This document shows positions 36,425-44,752 of a stretch of 64,000 nt of DNA, piece after piece. The first letter of the stretch is position 1, and each line of letters begins with the position of its first letter. Source of the DNA: Hymenobacter jeollabukensis (lineage in GTDB: Bacteria > Bacteroidota > Bacteroidia > Cytophagales > Hymenobacteraceae). Under the pieces are notes generated by a model. It did no database searches. It was not told the origin of the DNA and was given only the letters and a program-made list of their open reading frames with translations. The stretch spans positions 186,001 to 250,000 of the forward strand of contig NZ_VAJM01000003.1 in the NCBI RefSeq assembly GCF_005771675.1, written 5' to 3'. A program made the position numbers and the translations under genes.

Positions 36425-37465
36425 CTAGTGAATAGCCTCGAACTGGCGCAGGAAGCGCATGTCGTTTTGGGTGAAGAGGCGCAGGTCCTTGATCTGGTAC
36501 TTGAGCATGGTCGGGCGCTCCAGGCCCATGCCGAAGGCGAAGCCCGAGTACCGCTCCGGGTCGATGCCGCAGGCGCGCAGCACGTTCGGGTCGACCATGC
36601 CGGCGCCCATGATTTCCACCCAGCCGGTGTACTTGCAGATGTTGCAGCCCACGCCTTTGCAGATCAGGCAGGAAATATCAATTTCCGTGCTCGGCTCGGT
36701 GAAGGGGAAGTACGACGGGCGCATTCGCATCTTCACGTCCTGCCCGTAAAACTCCTGGGCGAAGTAGTAGATGGTCTGCTTCAGGTCGGCGAAGCTCACG
36801 TTTTCGTCGATATACAGGCCCTCGATCTGGTGGAACACCATGTGGGCCCGGGCCGAAATGGCCTCGTTGCGGTACACGCGGCCCGGCATGATGCTGCGAA
36901 TCGGCGGCTTCTGGCTCTGCATCAGGCGCACCTGCACCGTGCTGGTGTGGGTGCGCAGCAAGCGGTTCTGCTCTTCCCCGCCGGCGGGCGGCAAAAAGAA
37001 GGTGTCCTGCATTTCGCGGGCCGGGTGGTTCTCGGGGAAGTTCAGGGCCGAGAAGTTGTGCCAGTCATCCTCGATTTCGGGTCCCTCGGCCACGTTGAAG
37101 CCGATGCGCGAGAAGATGCGCACGATTTCGTCGCGGGTCAGGCTCAGCGGGTGGCGGGTGCCCAGGGCGCCGGGCACGGCGGGCAGGGTGTAGTCGTAGC
37201 CGGCGTCGGCGGGCTGGGCGGCGGCCTCGTCCTCCAGCTGCTGGCGGCGCTGGTCGAATTTGTCCTGCGCCAGCTGCTTCAGGGCGTTGAGCTGCTGGCC
37301 CACGCTGCGGCGGTCCTCGGCCGGCACGGTCTTGAGCTGGTCGAAGAGGTCGGCAATGCGGCCCTTGCGGCCGGTGTAGGCAATGCGAAACTGGTCGAGC
37401 CCGGCCGCCGTCGTGACGTCGTAGGCCTCGATTTCCTGCTGAAGCTGTTGGATCGTGTCCTGCAT
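36425..37465 (-). CDS. pheS: Phenylalanine-tRNA ligase alpha subunit
   Basis: A 346-residue class II synthetase subunit. The N-terminal coiled coil (MQDTIQQLQQEIEAYDVTTA) is followed by catalytic motifs: RHPLSLTRDEIVRIFSRIGF, HPAREMQDTFFLPP, GRVYRNEAISARAHMVFHQI, and the C-terminal FAFGMGLERPTMLKYQIKD. It pairs with PheT to charge tRNA-Phe. pheT is not adjacent. A CLICKGVGCNICKYTGW segment holds four cysteines, as in many bacterial PheS proteins. Confidence 0.97.
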   Translation of the reverse strand: MQDTIQQLQQEIEAYDVTTAAGLDQFRIAYTGRKGRIADLFDQLKTVPAEDRRSVGQQLNALKQLAQDKFDQRRQQLEDEAAAQPADAGYDYTLPAVPGALGTRHPLSLTRDEIVRIFSRIGFNVAEGPEIEDDWHNFSALNFPENHPAREMQDTFFLPPAGGEEQNRLLRTHTSTVQVRLMQSQKPPIRSIMPGRVYRNEAISARAHMVFHQIEGLYIDENVSFADLKQTIYYFAQEFYGQDVKMRMRPSYFPFTEPSTEIDISCLICKGVGCNICKYTGWVEIMGAGMVDPNVLRACGIDPERYSGFAFGMGLERPTMLKYQIKDLRLFTQNDMRFLRQFEAIH

Positions 37466-37473
37466 AAGTCCTG

Positions 37474-37481
37474 CAAAGATA
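37474..37481 (-). promoter_or_regulatory. -7 element for pheS
   Basis: TATCTTTG on the - strand, 8 bp before the ATG, with a TTG 16 bp upstream. The leader would be nearly absent. Confidence 0.65.
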
Positions 37482-37605
37482 GGCCCTCGGCGGGCTCCAA
37501 CCGCGCCTTGGCCGGGGCCGGGGCCGGACGACCAGCCCCGGTGGGTGGCTGACTACGGCGCGTTTACGTATGAAGCATTAGTCCACCACCTTACCTCACC
37601 CGCCG

Positions 37606-37992
37606 ATGCGCCTGCTCCTCGCCCTGCTGCTGACCACGCTCCCCGCCGCCCTGCTGGCCCAAGCCACGCCCACCCGCCGTCCCGCCCAGGCAGCCCCGGC
37701 CCCGAAAGCGCCCGCCCGCGCCACCACCGCCAACGACGGCGACGCCACCGTAGCCCCGGGCGAAACCGTGGAGCTGGGTCGCGCCAGCACCGACTACAAC
37801 GGCCGCGCCTCCAATTACAAGAAGCCAGCACGTCAGTCGGAGCCTACCGATACCCGCCGTGTACCCGCCGGGCAGGGCATCAGCGCGGCGCCGGGCGAGC
37901 CGGTGCAGCCCGTGGAGCGCGCCCGCGACGACTACAACGGCCGCCCCGTGCCCGCCACCACCAAGCCGGTCAAAACCACCACCCGGCCCTAA
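37606..37992 (+). CDS. Small secreted protein with two APG-DYxGR units
   Basis: A 128-residue protein with signal peptide MRLLLALLLTTLPAALLAQA. The mature part is Pro/Ala/Thr-rich and basic. It contains two copies of one motif: VAPGETVELGRASTDYNGRA and AAPGEPVQPVERARDDYNGR, the second followed by PVPATTKP. The two genes that follow carry the same motif. No domain is recognised; it is probably periplasmic or surface-exposed and disordered. Confidence 0.7.
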   Translation: MRLLLALLLTTLPAALLAQATPTRRPAQAAPAPKAPARATTANDGDATVAPGETVELGRASTDYNGRASNYKKPARQSEPTDTRRVPAGQGISAAPGEPVQPVERARDDYNGRPVPATTKPVKTTTRP

Positions 37993-38049
37993 CGTGCCGG
38001 CCCGGCTTGCCGGGTTGTTTCACCCCCTCACTCCACCTGTTTCTTCGCC

Positions 38050-38385
38050 ATGCTTCGCCGATTTCTACTCCCGCTGCTACTCGTGCTCTTCGTGGCCGGC
38101 ACCAATGCCGCCCAGGCCCAGACCCGCAAGGCTCACAGCGGCCGCGGCACCCGCGCCCGCACCCAGCCCAAGTCGTCCGACGACGTAAAGCTGGCGCCCG
38201 GCATGCGCATCGGCCGCCCCCTGGCCCTCACCACCGACTACATGGGCCGCCCGCTCAAGCCCAAAGCCAAGCTCACGTCTACGCCGGTGAAAACCACGAA
38301 GGGCCAGGCCACCTCCATGTCGGCCAGCGGCAGCACCTCGGCCGGCGGCAAGGCCACGACCACCCGGAAATCCAAGCGCCGCTGA
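38050..38385 (+). CDS. Small secreted protein with one APG-DYxGR unit
   Basis: A 111-residue protein with a signal peptide (FLLPLLLVLFVAGTNAAQAQ). The mature chain is very basic (ends RKSKRR). It includes LAPGMRIGRPLALTTDYMGR followed by PLKPKAKL, matching the motif of its neighbours. It lies 57 bp after the previous gene and is probably co-transcribed. Function unknown. Confidence 0.7.
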   Translation: MLRRFLLPLLLVLFVAGTNAAQAQTRKAHSGRGTRARTQPKSSDDVKLAPGMRIGRPLALTTDYMGRPLKPKAKLTSTPVKTTKGQATSMSASGSTSAGGKATTTRKSKRR

Positions 38386-38514
38386 ACTGTTTGCGGCGGC
38401 GATGGGTTCGGGGGGGACCAGCGGCAAAATGGCGCCTGATACCACAGAAAATCAGACCGTTTGACGCACCCCACGACACGTATTTTTCCACCACGCTTTC
38501 TTAAGATTCAGACC

Positions 38515-38979
38515 ATGAAACGGTTGGCATTACTCGGATTGGTACTGGGCCTGATGACCGTGCAGGCGCAGGCGCAGACCTCCAAAAAATCTTCCAAATC
38601 CAACGACGGTTGGGGCAGCAGCAGCAACGACGGCTGGGGCGCCCCGGCGCCGGCACCCAAGAAAGCCGCCGCGCCCAAAGCCGTTAGCGCCAAGCCCGCC
38701 ACCACCAAAGCGGCCGTAGCCGCCGACGCTGGTACGCCCGCTGCCGCTATGCCCGTTGAGGCTGCTCCGGCCCCCGCCGCACCCACGGCTACCGATGCCG
38801 CCGGGGCTGCTTCGGGCGGTTTCGGGGGCAACATAGGTGGCGGTGCGGCCAACGACGCCCGCCCCATCGAGGGCACCAGCGTGGCGCCCGGCTCGGCGCT
38901 GCGCCCTATGAGCCGCACCCGCTACGACTACCGCGGCCGTCCCATCGAGCAGAAGCCCTCGATGCGCCCCCGCGAGTAG
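38515..38979 (+). CDS. Small secreted protein with one APG-DYxGR unit at its C-terminus
   Basis: A 154-residue protein from the ATG at 38515 (signal MKRLALLGLVLGLMTVQAQA). Two GWG-type repeats (SNDGWGSSSNDGWGAPAP) are followed by a long Ala/Pro-rich linker and a Gly-rich patch. The end is VAPGSALRPMSRTRYDYRGR then PIEQKPSMRPRE, the same motif as the two genes before. The low-complexity linker suggests an envelope-spanning or surface tether. Function unknown. Confidence 0.7.
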   Translation: MKRLALLGLVLGLMTVQAQAQTSKKSSKSNDGWGSSSNDGWGAPAPAPKKAAAPKAVSAKPATTKAAVAADAGTPAAAMPVEAAPAPAAPTATDAAGAASGGFGGNIGGGAANDARPIEGTSVAPGSALRPMSRTRYDYRGRPIEQKPSMRPRE

Positions 38980-39033
38980 CCTGCCCCACTCGCCGGAGTT
39001 GCCGCCAACCGGCTCTGAACCTTGGTCAATAGC

Positions 39034-39070
39034 AAAAGCCCTTCCCGCAGTCCGCGGGAAGGGCTTTTTT
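39034..39070. terminator. Bidirectional terminator
   Basis: AAAAGCCCTTCCCGC and its complement form a stem with loop AGTC, with A and T runs at the ends. It separates the secreted trio from the convergent M16 gene. Confidence 0.88.
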
Positions 39071-39094
39071 GTGGCTGAAGCCGTTCTAGGAGGC

Positions 39095-40378
39095 CTACGC
39101 CAGATCTTCCTCCGCCTCAATGGCCACTGCGGCCGCCTCGCGGGGACGGGCCTGGTAGCGCAGCGTCGAGCAGTTGTCGGGGCGCAGCACCTGCTGGGCT
39201 AGGCGCAGCACGTCGGCGGGCTGCACGGCCTGCACGCGGGCGCTTTCCTGGTTCACCAGGTCGGCGTCGCCCATGAGCTTGGCGTAGGCCAGGTTCATGG
39301 CGCGGTTCAGCAGCTCCACTTCGCTGAACACAATGCTGGCCTCGGCCTGGTTTTTTACCTTCTCCAGCTCCTCGGCCTCGATGGGCGCGGCGCTGAGTTC
39401 GGCCACCACAGCTTCCACGGCGGCATCGGCGGCGGCCAGGTCCACGCCCTGGTTGAGCTTGCCGCTGATGACGAGCAGGCCCGGCTCCAGGGAACCCATG
39501 ACCGAGGCCGAAAGCGAGTTGAACAGCTGCTGCTCCTTCACCAGGCGCTGGTACAGCCGGCTCGATTTGCCCCGGCCCAGCACGTCGCTCATCAGGTCGG
39601 CGGCGTAGTAGTCGTCGTCGGTGCGGGCGGGCATGTGGTACACTTTGTAGAGGGCGCTCAGCGGCACGTCGGCCTCCACCGTCAGCAGGCGGGCTTCGGT
39701 CTGGCGCGGCTCCCGGGGCAGCTGCCGCTCGTAGGGCGTGCCCGCCGGAATGGGCCCGAACCACTTTTCGGCCAGCTGCTGGGCCTCGGCCAGGCTCACG
39801 TGCCCGGCCACCACCAAAATGGCATTCGAGGGCGAGTAGTGCTTCTGGAAAAAGTCGCGCACCTGCTGCATGGTGGCGTTTTCGATGTGGCCGATTTCCT
39901 TGCCGATGGTGGCCCACTGGTAGGGGTGCTGCTGGTAGGCGAGGGGGCGCAGCTTCAGCCACACGTCGCCGTAGGGCTGGTTGAGGTAGGTCTGCTTGAA
40001 CTCCTCGACCACCACCTTGCGCTGCACTTCCAGCCCGTTTTCGCTGAACGCCAGGCTCAGCATGCGGTCCGACTCCAGCCAGAACGCGGTTTCGATGTTC
40101 TGGGCGGGCAGGGTGAGGTAGTAATTGGTAATGTCGGGCGAGGTGAAGGCGTTGTTTTCGCCGCCCACGCGCTGCAGCGGCTCGTCGTAGCTCGGAATGT
40201 TGACCGAGCCCGAAAACATCAGGTGCTCAAACAGGTGGGCAAAACCGGTGTGCGCCGGGTCTTCGTCACGCGAGCCGACGTTGTAGAGCACGTTAAGCAC
40301 GGCCATGGGCTGCGTGAAATCCTCGTGCACGAGGCAGCGCAGGCCGTTCGACAGGGTGAATTCCTGGAAGTTGATCAT
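39095..40378 (-). CDS. M16 family zinc metallopeptidase
   Basis: A 427-residue protein with the inverted zinc motif HLFEH (His48, Glu51, His52) in GFAHLFEHLMFSGS, and downstream EVQRKVVVEEFKQTY that supplies the third ligand. The C-terminal half is the second M16 lobe (GKSSRLYQRLVKEQQLFNSL). No signal peptide is evident, so the location is probably cytoplasmic. Many Bacteroidota encode M16 genes in pairs, one lacking the zinc site; no partner is adjacent here. Confidence 0.93.
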   Translation of the reverse strand: MINFQEFTLSNGLRCLVHEDFTQPMAVLNVLYNVGSRDEDPAHTGFAHLFEHLMFSGSVNIPSYDEPLQRVGGENNAFTSPDITNYYLTLPAQNIETAFWLESDRMLSLAFSENGLEVQRKVVVEEFKQTYLNQPYGDVWLKLRPLAYQQHPYQWATIGKEIGHIENATMQQVRDFFQKHYSPSNAILVVAGHVSLAEAQQLAEKWFGPIPAGTPYERQLPREPRQTEARLLTVEADVPLSALYKVYHMPARTDDDYYAADLMSDVLGRGKSSRLYQRLVKEQQLFNSLSASVMGSLEPGLLVISGKLNQGVDLAAADAAVEAVVAELSAAPIEAEELEKVKNQAEASIVFSEVELLNRAMNLAYAKLMGDADLVNQESARVQAVQPADVLRLAQQVLRPDNCSTLRYQARPREAAAVAIEAEEDLA

Positions 40379-40605
40379 AGAGGCAATAGGAGTGGGGCGA
40401 CTAGGGCAATAACCTACGAAAACGTCGCCGGGTTCGGTCGGGCCTTGCTACGGAACAGCGCCGGTTACGGCACCCCATCGGGGTATCGAAGATAGAAGGC
40501 CCAGCCTGGATACGCGACGGACGGCCATCAATCGGCCACGCCCACCCGGCGGTGGCCCGGGGAACAGGAGGGCAATCCGGACCGCGGAGCCTGCTCAGTA
40601 GCCGC

Positions 40606-41211
40606 TCAGCGCAGTAGAAAATAGTTGAGCGTCAGGCTCAGGCTTTGGGGCTGGTCCTTCGCATCGGCAAAGTACTGCCCGCCCGGCGAATAGCTGTAGT
40701 ATGTGTAGCCCGTCGTGCCCCGGCGGTAATACAGCCCGAGGCTGGCCGCGTGCCGGGTAGCCTGCCGGCCGACGCCTACCTCCAAGCCCAGGGTTCCAAA
40801 GGCCTCGTTCGGGTGATGTTTCTCGTTGAGCCGGGGGCTGCCCGAGCCCAGCTGCCTCCCCCAGCCGCCCCCCAGCACCATGTGAAAACGGCCCGTGGGC
40901 ATGCCAGTGCGCAAGTACAGCGGCAACAAGACATACAGGGGGCGCTGCGTGAAATGGTAGCGTTGTTCCACCAAGGCCTCCGCGTGCAGCGACAGGCGGG
41001 CTGCCGCAACGTAACGGCCTGCATTGAGGGCCGCCGTGGGGCGCAATAAGCTCCCGTTGGAATTGAGGCGGGCGTTATGCCATTGAAAGGCGCTGACACC
41101 GAGCTTGGCTCCGAACAGCCAGCACGAGGCCGGGGAAACCGGCTGGGCCGATTGGGCCGGGGCGGAATAAGCCGGCAGAGCGGCGCATAAGGCAAATAGC
41201 AGTGGACGCAT
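40606..41211 (-). CDS. Secreted barrel-like hypothetical protein, 201 aa
   Basis: The ATG at 41211 gives a signal peptide (MRPLLFALCAALPAYSAPAQ). The mature protein has repeated amphipathic strands (AARLSLHAEALVEQRYHF, FHMVLGGGWGRQLGSG, HAASLGLYYRRGTTGYTYY) and ends QSLSLTLNYFLLR, typical of small outer membrane barrels of 8-10 strands. It is divergent from the E1 dehydrogenase gene. TATCTTGC on the - strand upstream is a poor -7 match. Confidence 0.7.
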   Translation of the reverse strand: MRPLLFALCAALPAYSAPAQSAQPVSPASCWLFGAKLGVSAFQWHNARLNSNGSLLRPTAALNAGRYVAAARLSLHAEALVEQRYHFTQRPLYVLLPLYLRTGMPTGRFHMVLGGGWGRQLGSGSPRLNEKHHPNEAFGTLGLEVGVGRQATRHAASLGLYYRRGTTGYTYYSYSPGGQYFADAKDQPQSLSLTLNYFLLR

Positions 41212-41298
41212 AACAAATGAGCCGGAATAATGGGGGCAAGATAGGCAGCCGGCCCGATGAGCACAACCCCCGGGTATGCCCCGAACCGCCCAACCTTC

Positions 41299-41306
41299 TA
41301 CCTTTG
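41299..41306 (+). promoter_or_regulatory. -7 element for the E1 dehydrogenase gene
   Basis: TACCTTTG matches TAnnTTTG exactly, 31 bp before the ATG at 41338. No clear -33 element. Confidence 0.65.
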
Positions 41307-41337
41307 CCGCCACTTTCCCCCGAACCCCTTCCACCCC

Positions 41338-43317
41338 ATGCAATTCGACCGCAAAGACTACTCCAACGACGACCTGCTGCGCCTCTACGAAGGCCTCGTA
41401 AAGCCGCGCATGATCGAAGAGAAAATGCTCATCCTGCTCCGTCAGGGCAAAGTGAGCAAGTGGTTTTCGGGCATCGGGCAGGAAGCCATTTCGGTGGGCA
41501 GCACGCTGGCCCTGCACATGGATGAGTACATCCTGCCCCTGCACCGCAACCTGGGCGTGTTTACCTGCCGGCAATTGCCGCTCGACCGCCTCTTCGCGCA
41601 GTGGCAGGGCAAGAAAACCGGCTTCACCAAGGGCCGCGACCGGTCGTTCCACTTCGGCACCAACGAGCACCACATCGTGGGCATGATCAGCCACCTGGGC
41701 CCCCAGCTGGCCGTGGCCGACGGCATTGCCCTGGCCTCGAAGCTCAACGACGAGGGCAAGGTGACGGTGGTGTACTCCGGTGACGGCGGCGCCTCGGAGG
41801 GCGACTTCCACGAGGGCCTGAACGTGGCCGCCGTGTGGCAGCTGCCGGTCATCTTCATCGTCGAAAACAACGGCTACGGCCTGAGCACGCCCTCCAACGA
41901 GCAGTTCCGCCACGGCTACTTCATCAACAAGGGCCCGGCCTACGGCATCGAGGCGGTGCAGGTGGATGGCAACAACGTGCTGGAAGTGTACGACACGGTG
42001 CGCCGCCTCGCCGAGGACCTGCGCCAGAACCCGCGCCCCGTGCTGCTGGAGGCCCTGACCTTCCGGATGCGCGGCCATGAGGAGGCCTCGGGCACCAAGT
42101 ACGTGCCCCAGGAGCTGTTCGAAGAGTGGGCCCAGAAAGACCCGGTCGAGAACTTCGAGCGCTACCTGCTGGAGCAGGGCGTGCTCGACGAGGAAGCCAA
42201 GCAGCGCTACCGCCGCACCATCAAGGACGAAATCGACGAGGCCTGGCGCGTGGTGTTCGAAACGCCGGAAATCCAGGTGGACGAGCAGGAAGAGGTGGCC
42301 GATATGTACCGCCCCTTCGACGCGCCCGATCAGGCGCCCGCCGCCGACGCGCCCAGCACCGAGCGCCGCTACGTGGATGCCATTTCGGACGGGCTGCGCC
42401 AGAGCATGGAGCGCTTCCCGGAGCTGGTGCTCATGGGCCAGGACATTGCCGAGTACGGCGGCGTGTTCAAGATTACCGACGGCTTCGTGCAGCAGTTCGG
42501 TAAGGCGCGGGTGCGCAACACCCCGCTCTGCGAGTCGGCCATCATCGGCACCGGCCTGGGCCTGAGCATCCGCGGCAAGAAGGCCATGGTGGAAATGCAG
42601 TTTGCCGACTTCGTGACCTGCGGCTTCAACCAGATTGTAAACAACCTGGCCAAAAGCCACTACCGCTGGGGCCAGAACGCCGACGTGGTGGTGCGCATGC
42701 CCACCGGCGCCGGCTCGGCCGCCGGCCCCTTCCACTCCCAGTCGAACGAAGCCTGGTTTGTGCACACGCCCGGCCTGAAAGTGGTGTACCCCGCCACGCC
42801 CTACGACGCCAAGGGCCTGCTCTGCGCCGCCCTGGAGGACCCCAACCCGGTTATCTTCTTCGAGCACAAGATGCTCTACCGCAGCATCAGCGGGCCGGTG
42901 CCGAATGACTACTACACCCTGCCCATCGGGCAGGCCCGCCTTGCCCGCGAAGGCTCGGAGCTGAGCATCATCACCTACGGCATGGGCGTGCACTGGGCCG
43001 CCAAGCTGGCTGAGGAAATGAGCCTTGACTGCGACATCCTCGACCTGCGCACCCTGCTGCCCTGGGACGAGGAAGCCGTGCGCAAAACGGTGGAGAAAAC
43101 CGGCCGCGTCATCATCCTGCACGAAGACACCCTCACCGGCGGCATCGGCGGCGAAATCGGTGCCTGGATTGCCGAGCACTGCTTCACCAAGCTCGACGCG
43201 CCCATCCAGCGTGTGGCCTCGCTCGACACGGCCATTCCCTTCGCCCCGAACCTGGAGCACAACTTCCTGGCCGACAACCGCCTGCGCAAGTGCGTGGAGA
43301 AGCTGCTGGCTTATTAG
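41338..43317 (+). CDS. Fused alpha/beta E1 subunit of a 2-oxoacid dehydrogenase (branched-chain type)
   Basis: A 659-residue fusion. Residues 1-330 are the E1-alpha part with the thiamine-diphosphate motif GDGGASEGDFHEGLNVAAVW...ENNGYG. Residues about 345-659 are the E1-beta part (YVDAISDGLRQSMERFPELV, GQDIAEYGGVFKITDGF, RMPTGAGSAAGPFHSQSNEA). It decarboxylates 2-oxo acids and passes the acyl group to lipoyl-E2. Fused forms in Bacteroidota are usually annotated 2-oxoisovalerate dehydrogenase. No E2 or E3 gene is adjacent, but lipA (46227) makes its cofactor. Confidence 0.93.
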   Translation: MQFDRKDYSNDDLLRLYEGLVKPRMIEEKMLILLRQGKVSKWFSGIGQEAISVGSTLALHMDEYILPLHRNLGVFTCRQLPLDRLFAQWQGKKTGFTKGRDRSFHFGTNEHHIVGMISHLGPQLAVADGIALASKLNDEGKVTVVYSGDGGASEGDFHEGLNVAAVWQLPVIFIVENNGYGLSTPSNEQFRHGYFINKGPAYGIEAVQVDGNNVLEVYDTVRRLAEDLRQNPRPVLLEALTFRMRGHEEASGTKYVPQELFEEWAQKDPVENFERYLLEQGVLDEEAKQRYRRTIKDEIDEAWRVVFETPEIQVDEQEEVADMYRPFDAPDQAPAADAPSTERRYVDAISDGLRQSMERFPELVLMGQDIAEYGGVFKITDGFVQQFGKARVRNTPLCESAIIGTGLGLSIRGKKAMVEMQFADFVTCGFNQIVNNLAKSHYRWGQNADVVVRMPTGAGSAAGPFHSQSNEAWFVHTPGLKVVYPATPYDAKGLLCAALEDPNPVIFFEHKMLYRSISGPVPNDYYTLPIGQARLAREGSELSIITYGMGVHWAAKLAEEMSLDCDILDLRTLLPWDEEAVRKTVEKTGRVIILHEDTLTGGIGGEIGAWIAEHCFTKLDAPIQRVASLDTAIPFAPNLEHNFLADNRLRKCVEKLLAY

Positions 43318-43318
43318 G

Positions 43319-43398
43319 AGGAGCTAGGAGCCAGGAGTTAGGAGCTAGAATTGAGGTTCTACATCATTCTAGCTCCTAACTCCTGGTTCCTAGCTCCT
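43319..43398. repeat. 33-bp-arm inverted repeat after the E1 gene
   Basis: Arms 43319-43351 and 43366-43398 are complementary with one mismatch, built from repeated AGGAGCTAGGAG-like pieces. It follows the stop by 1 bp and is trailed by TTTT, so it can act as terminator. AGGAGYTAGGAG-rich elements of this kind are common dispersed repeats. Confidence 0.75.
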
Positions 43399-43451
43399 TT
43401 TAAAAGTCCCTTCGTATTTTTCGGACTACCACGATTTACCCCGCTGCCCCT

Positions 43452-43787
43452 GTGAGTGAGATTCTGCGTCTGCGCCGGCTGAGCTGGCTGCTGCTGGTGC
43501 TGGCGGTGCTGGCCGGCCCCGCGCTGAGCGGGTGCCGCCTGTTTCACCCCTACCGCATTCCAAACCCCAAGGGGCCGGTGGTGAAAGTGAAAAAGTCCAA
43601 GAAAAAAGACCCCGACGCCACCGAAGCCGCCGACGGCTCCAGCACCGACGCGGCGGCCGAGCCGGCCAAAGTGCAGAAGAACAGCTACGACAAGAACGGC
43701 CTGCTCAAAAAGCCCAAGATGAACCGCCGCAAGCTCAAGAAGAAAATCGGCCAGCGCCGCTTCCTGGGTATCACGTTGCCGTTCTAA
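43452..43787 (+). CDS. Small basic lipoprotein
   Basis: A 111-residue protein using GTG at 43452. The signal (LSWLLLVLAVLAGPA) ends in the lipobox LSGC. The mature part has lysine-rich patches (VVKVKKSKKKDPDA), an acidic/Ala segment, then NSYDKNGLLKKPKMNRRKLK and a C-terminal ITLPF. Two further small exported or redox genes follow on the same strand. Function unknown. Confidence 0.6.
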   Translation: MSEILRLRRLSWLLLVLAVLAGPALSGCRLFHPYRIPNPKGPVVKVKKSKKKDPDATEAADGSSTDAAAEPAKVQKNSYDKNGLLKKPKMNRRKLKKKIGQRRFLGITLPF

Positions 43788-43865
43788 TTCGCTGATTTGT
43801 CCTTACTTGCCTGCGGTGCGTATAGCTAAAATGCACTATTCCTCCCATCCGTTGTTGTCCCCCGT

Positions 43866-44189
43866 ATGCTGATTCGTATTACCGTTGCCGGACTGCTGCT
43901 CTGGGGCCTGAGCGCCCTGCCCGCCGCCGCCCAAACCGAGTTTGTATCGCAGAAGCGCGCCGCCCGCAAGTCGCTGAAAGCGGCCCGCAAGTACCAGGCG
44001 CCCGAAGACCTGCGCCAGTCGCACCTGGCCGTCGACAAGCGTGACCTGCGCCCCGGCGAAACGCCCGAGCGGAACCTGCCGGAGGGCAGCAACCGTTACC
44101 GCTTCGATAATACGGGCACGCCCCGGGTAAGCGACCAAAAGATGATTACCACGCGTAAGCCCAAAAAACAACCCAAAGAATCCGAGTGA
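43866..44189 (+). CDS. Small secreted basic protein
   Basis: A 107-residue protein with a signal peptide (MLIRITVAGLLLWGLSALPA). The mature chain contains KRAARKSLKAARKYQAPEDL, LRPGETPERNLPEGSNRYRF, and DNTGTPRV, and ends KPKKQPKESE. The PG...RYRFDNTG segment distantly recalls the APG...DYxGR motif at 37606-38979. Its stop overlaps the ATG of ytxJ by 1 nt, so the two are translationally coupled. Confidence 0.65.
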   Translation: MLIRITVAGLLLWGLSALPAAAQTEFVSQKRAARKSLKAARKYQAPEDLRQSHLAVDKRDLRPGETPERNLPEGSNRYRFDNTGTPRVSDQKMITTRKPKKQPKESE

Positions 44190-44530
44190 TGCAGTGGACT
44201 CCCCTGACCCAGCCCGAACAACTCGCCGATATCGTGCGCGAATCGGCTGAGCACCCCGTCGTTATTTTCAAGCACAGCACCAGCTGCTCCATCAGCGCCA
44301 TGGCCAAAAGCCGCCTGGAGCGCCAGTGGTCCGATGCCGGCCTTGCCGAAGTGAAGGTTTATTACCTCGACCTGCTGCGCTACCGCCCCGTGTCCAACCA
44401 GATTGCCGAGCAGTTTGGCGTGCAGCACCAGTCGCCCCAGCTGCTGCTGATTCAGGACGGTCAGTGCAGCTACGACGCCTCGCACATGAGCATTCAGCTC
44501 GGCGAGGTGAAGAAAAAGGTAGCCGCGTAA
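44189..44530 (+). CDS. ytxJ: YtxJ-type monothiol bacilliredoxin
   Basis: A 113-residue cytoplasmic protein with PVVIFKHSTSCSISAMAKSR, where the single active-site Cys lies in TSCSIS, then VYYLDLLRYRPVSNQIAEQF and HQSPQLLLIQDGQCSYDASH with the cis-proline. It matches the YtxJ family linked to bacillithiol, a thiol present in part of the Bacteroidota. It should remove bacillithiol from oxidised proteins. Confidence 0.88.
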   Translation: MQWTPLTQPEQLADIVRESAEHPVVIFKHSTSCSISAMAKSRLERQWSDAGLAEVKVYYLDLLRYRPVSNQIAEQFGVQHQSPQLLLIQDGQCSYDASHMSIQLGEVKKKVAA

Positions 44531-44575
44531 GCGAACTGTAGGACGATACTTGCAAACGTCCTTACGGCGAAAAAA

Positions 44576-44703
44576 GAACGTCATTCCGAGCGAAGTCGAG
44601 GAATCTCGCGTGTTTGGTCTGATAGTATTCTTCTCGTTCAACGAGGAAATTACTACCGGACGTCAGCACGCGAGATTCCTCGACTTCGCTCGGAATGACG
44701 TTC
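44576..44703. repeat. Palindromic repeat element with perfect 37-bp arms
   Basis: 44576-44612 (GAACGTCATTCCGAGCGAAG...) is exactly complementary to 44667-44703, with a spacer of about 54 bp. It sits between ytxJ and the OsmC gene, encodes nothing, and resembles the element at 36236-36325. Confidence 0.85.
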
Positions 44704-44752
44704 TGTATAAAGGCCGCTCCGAAGAGGCGCAACTCAACTGTAACGAAGCGCT

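Noticed and set aside
40606-43260. 884-residue open frame on the - strand over the E1 dehydrogenase
   Set aside because: Only the last 201 codons, from the ATG at 41211, have a signal peptide and barrel-like strands; the rest is antisense to a clear enzyme.
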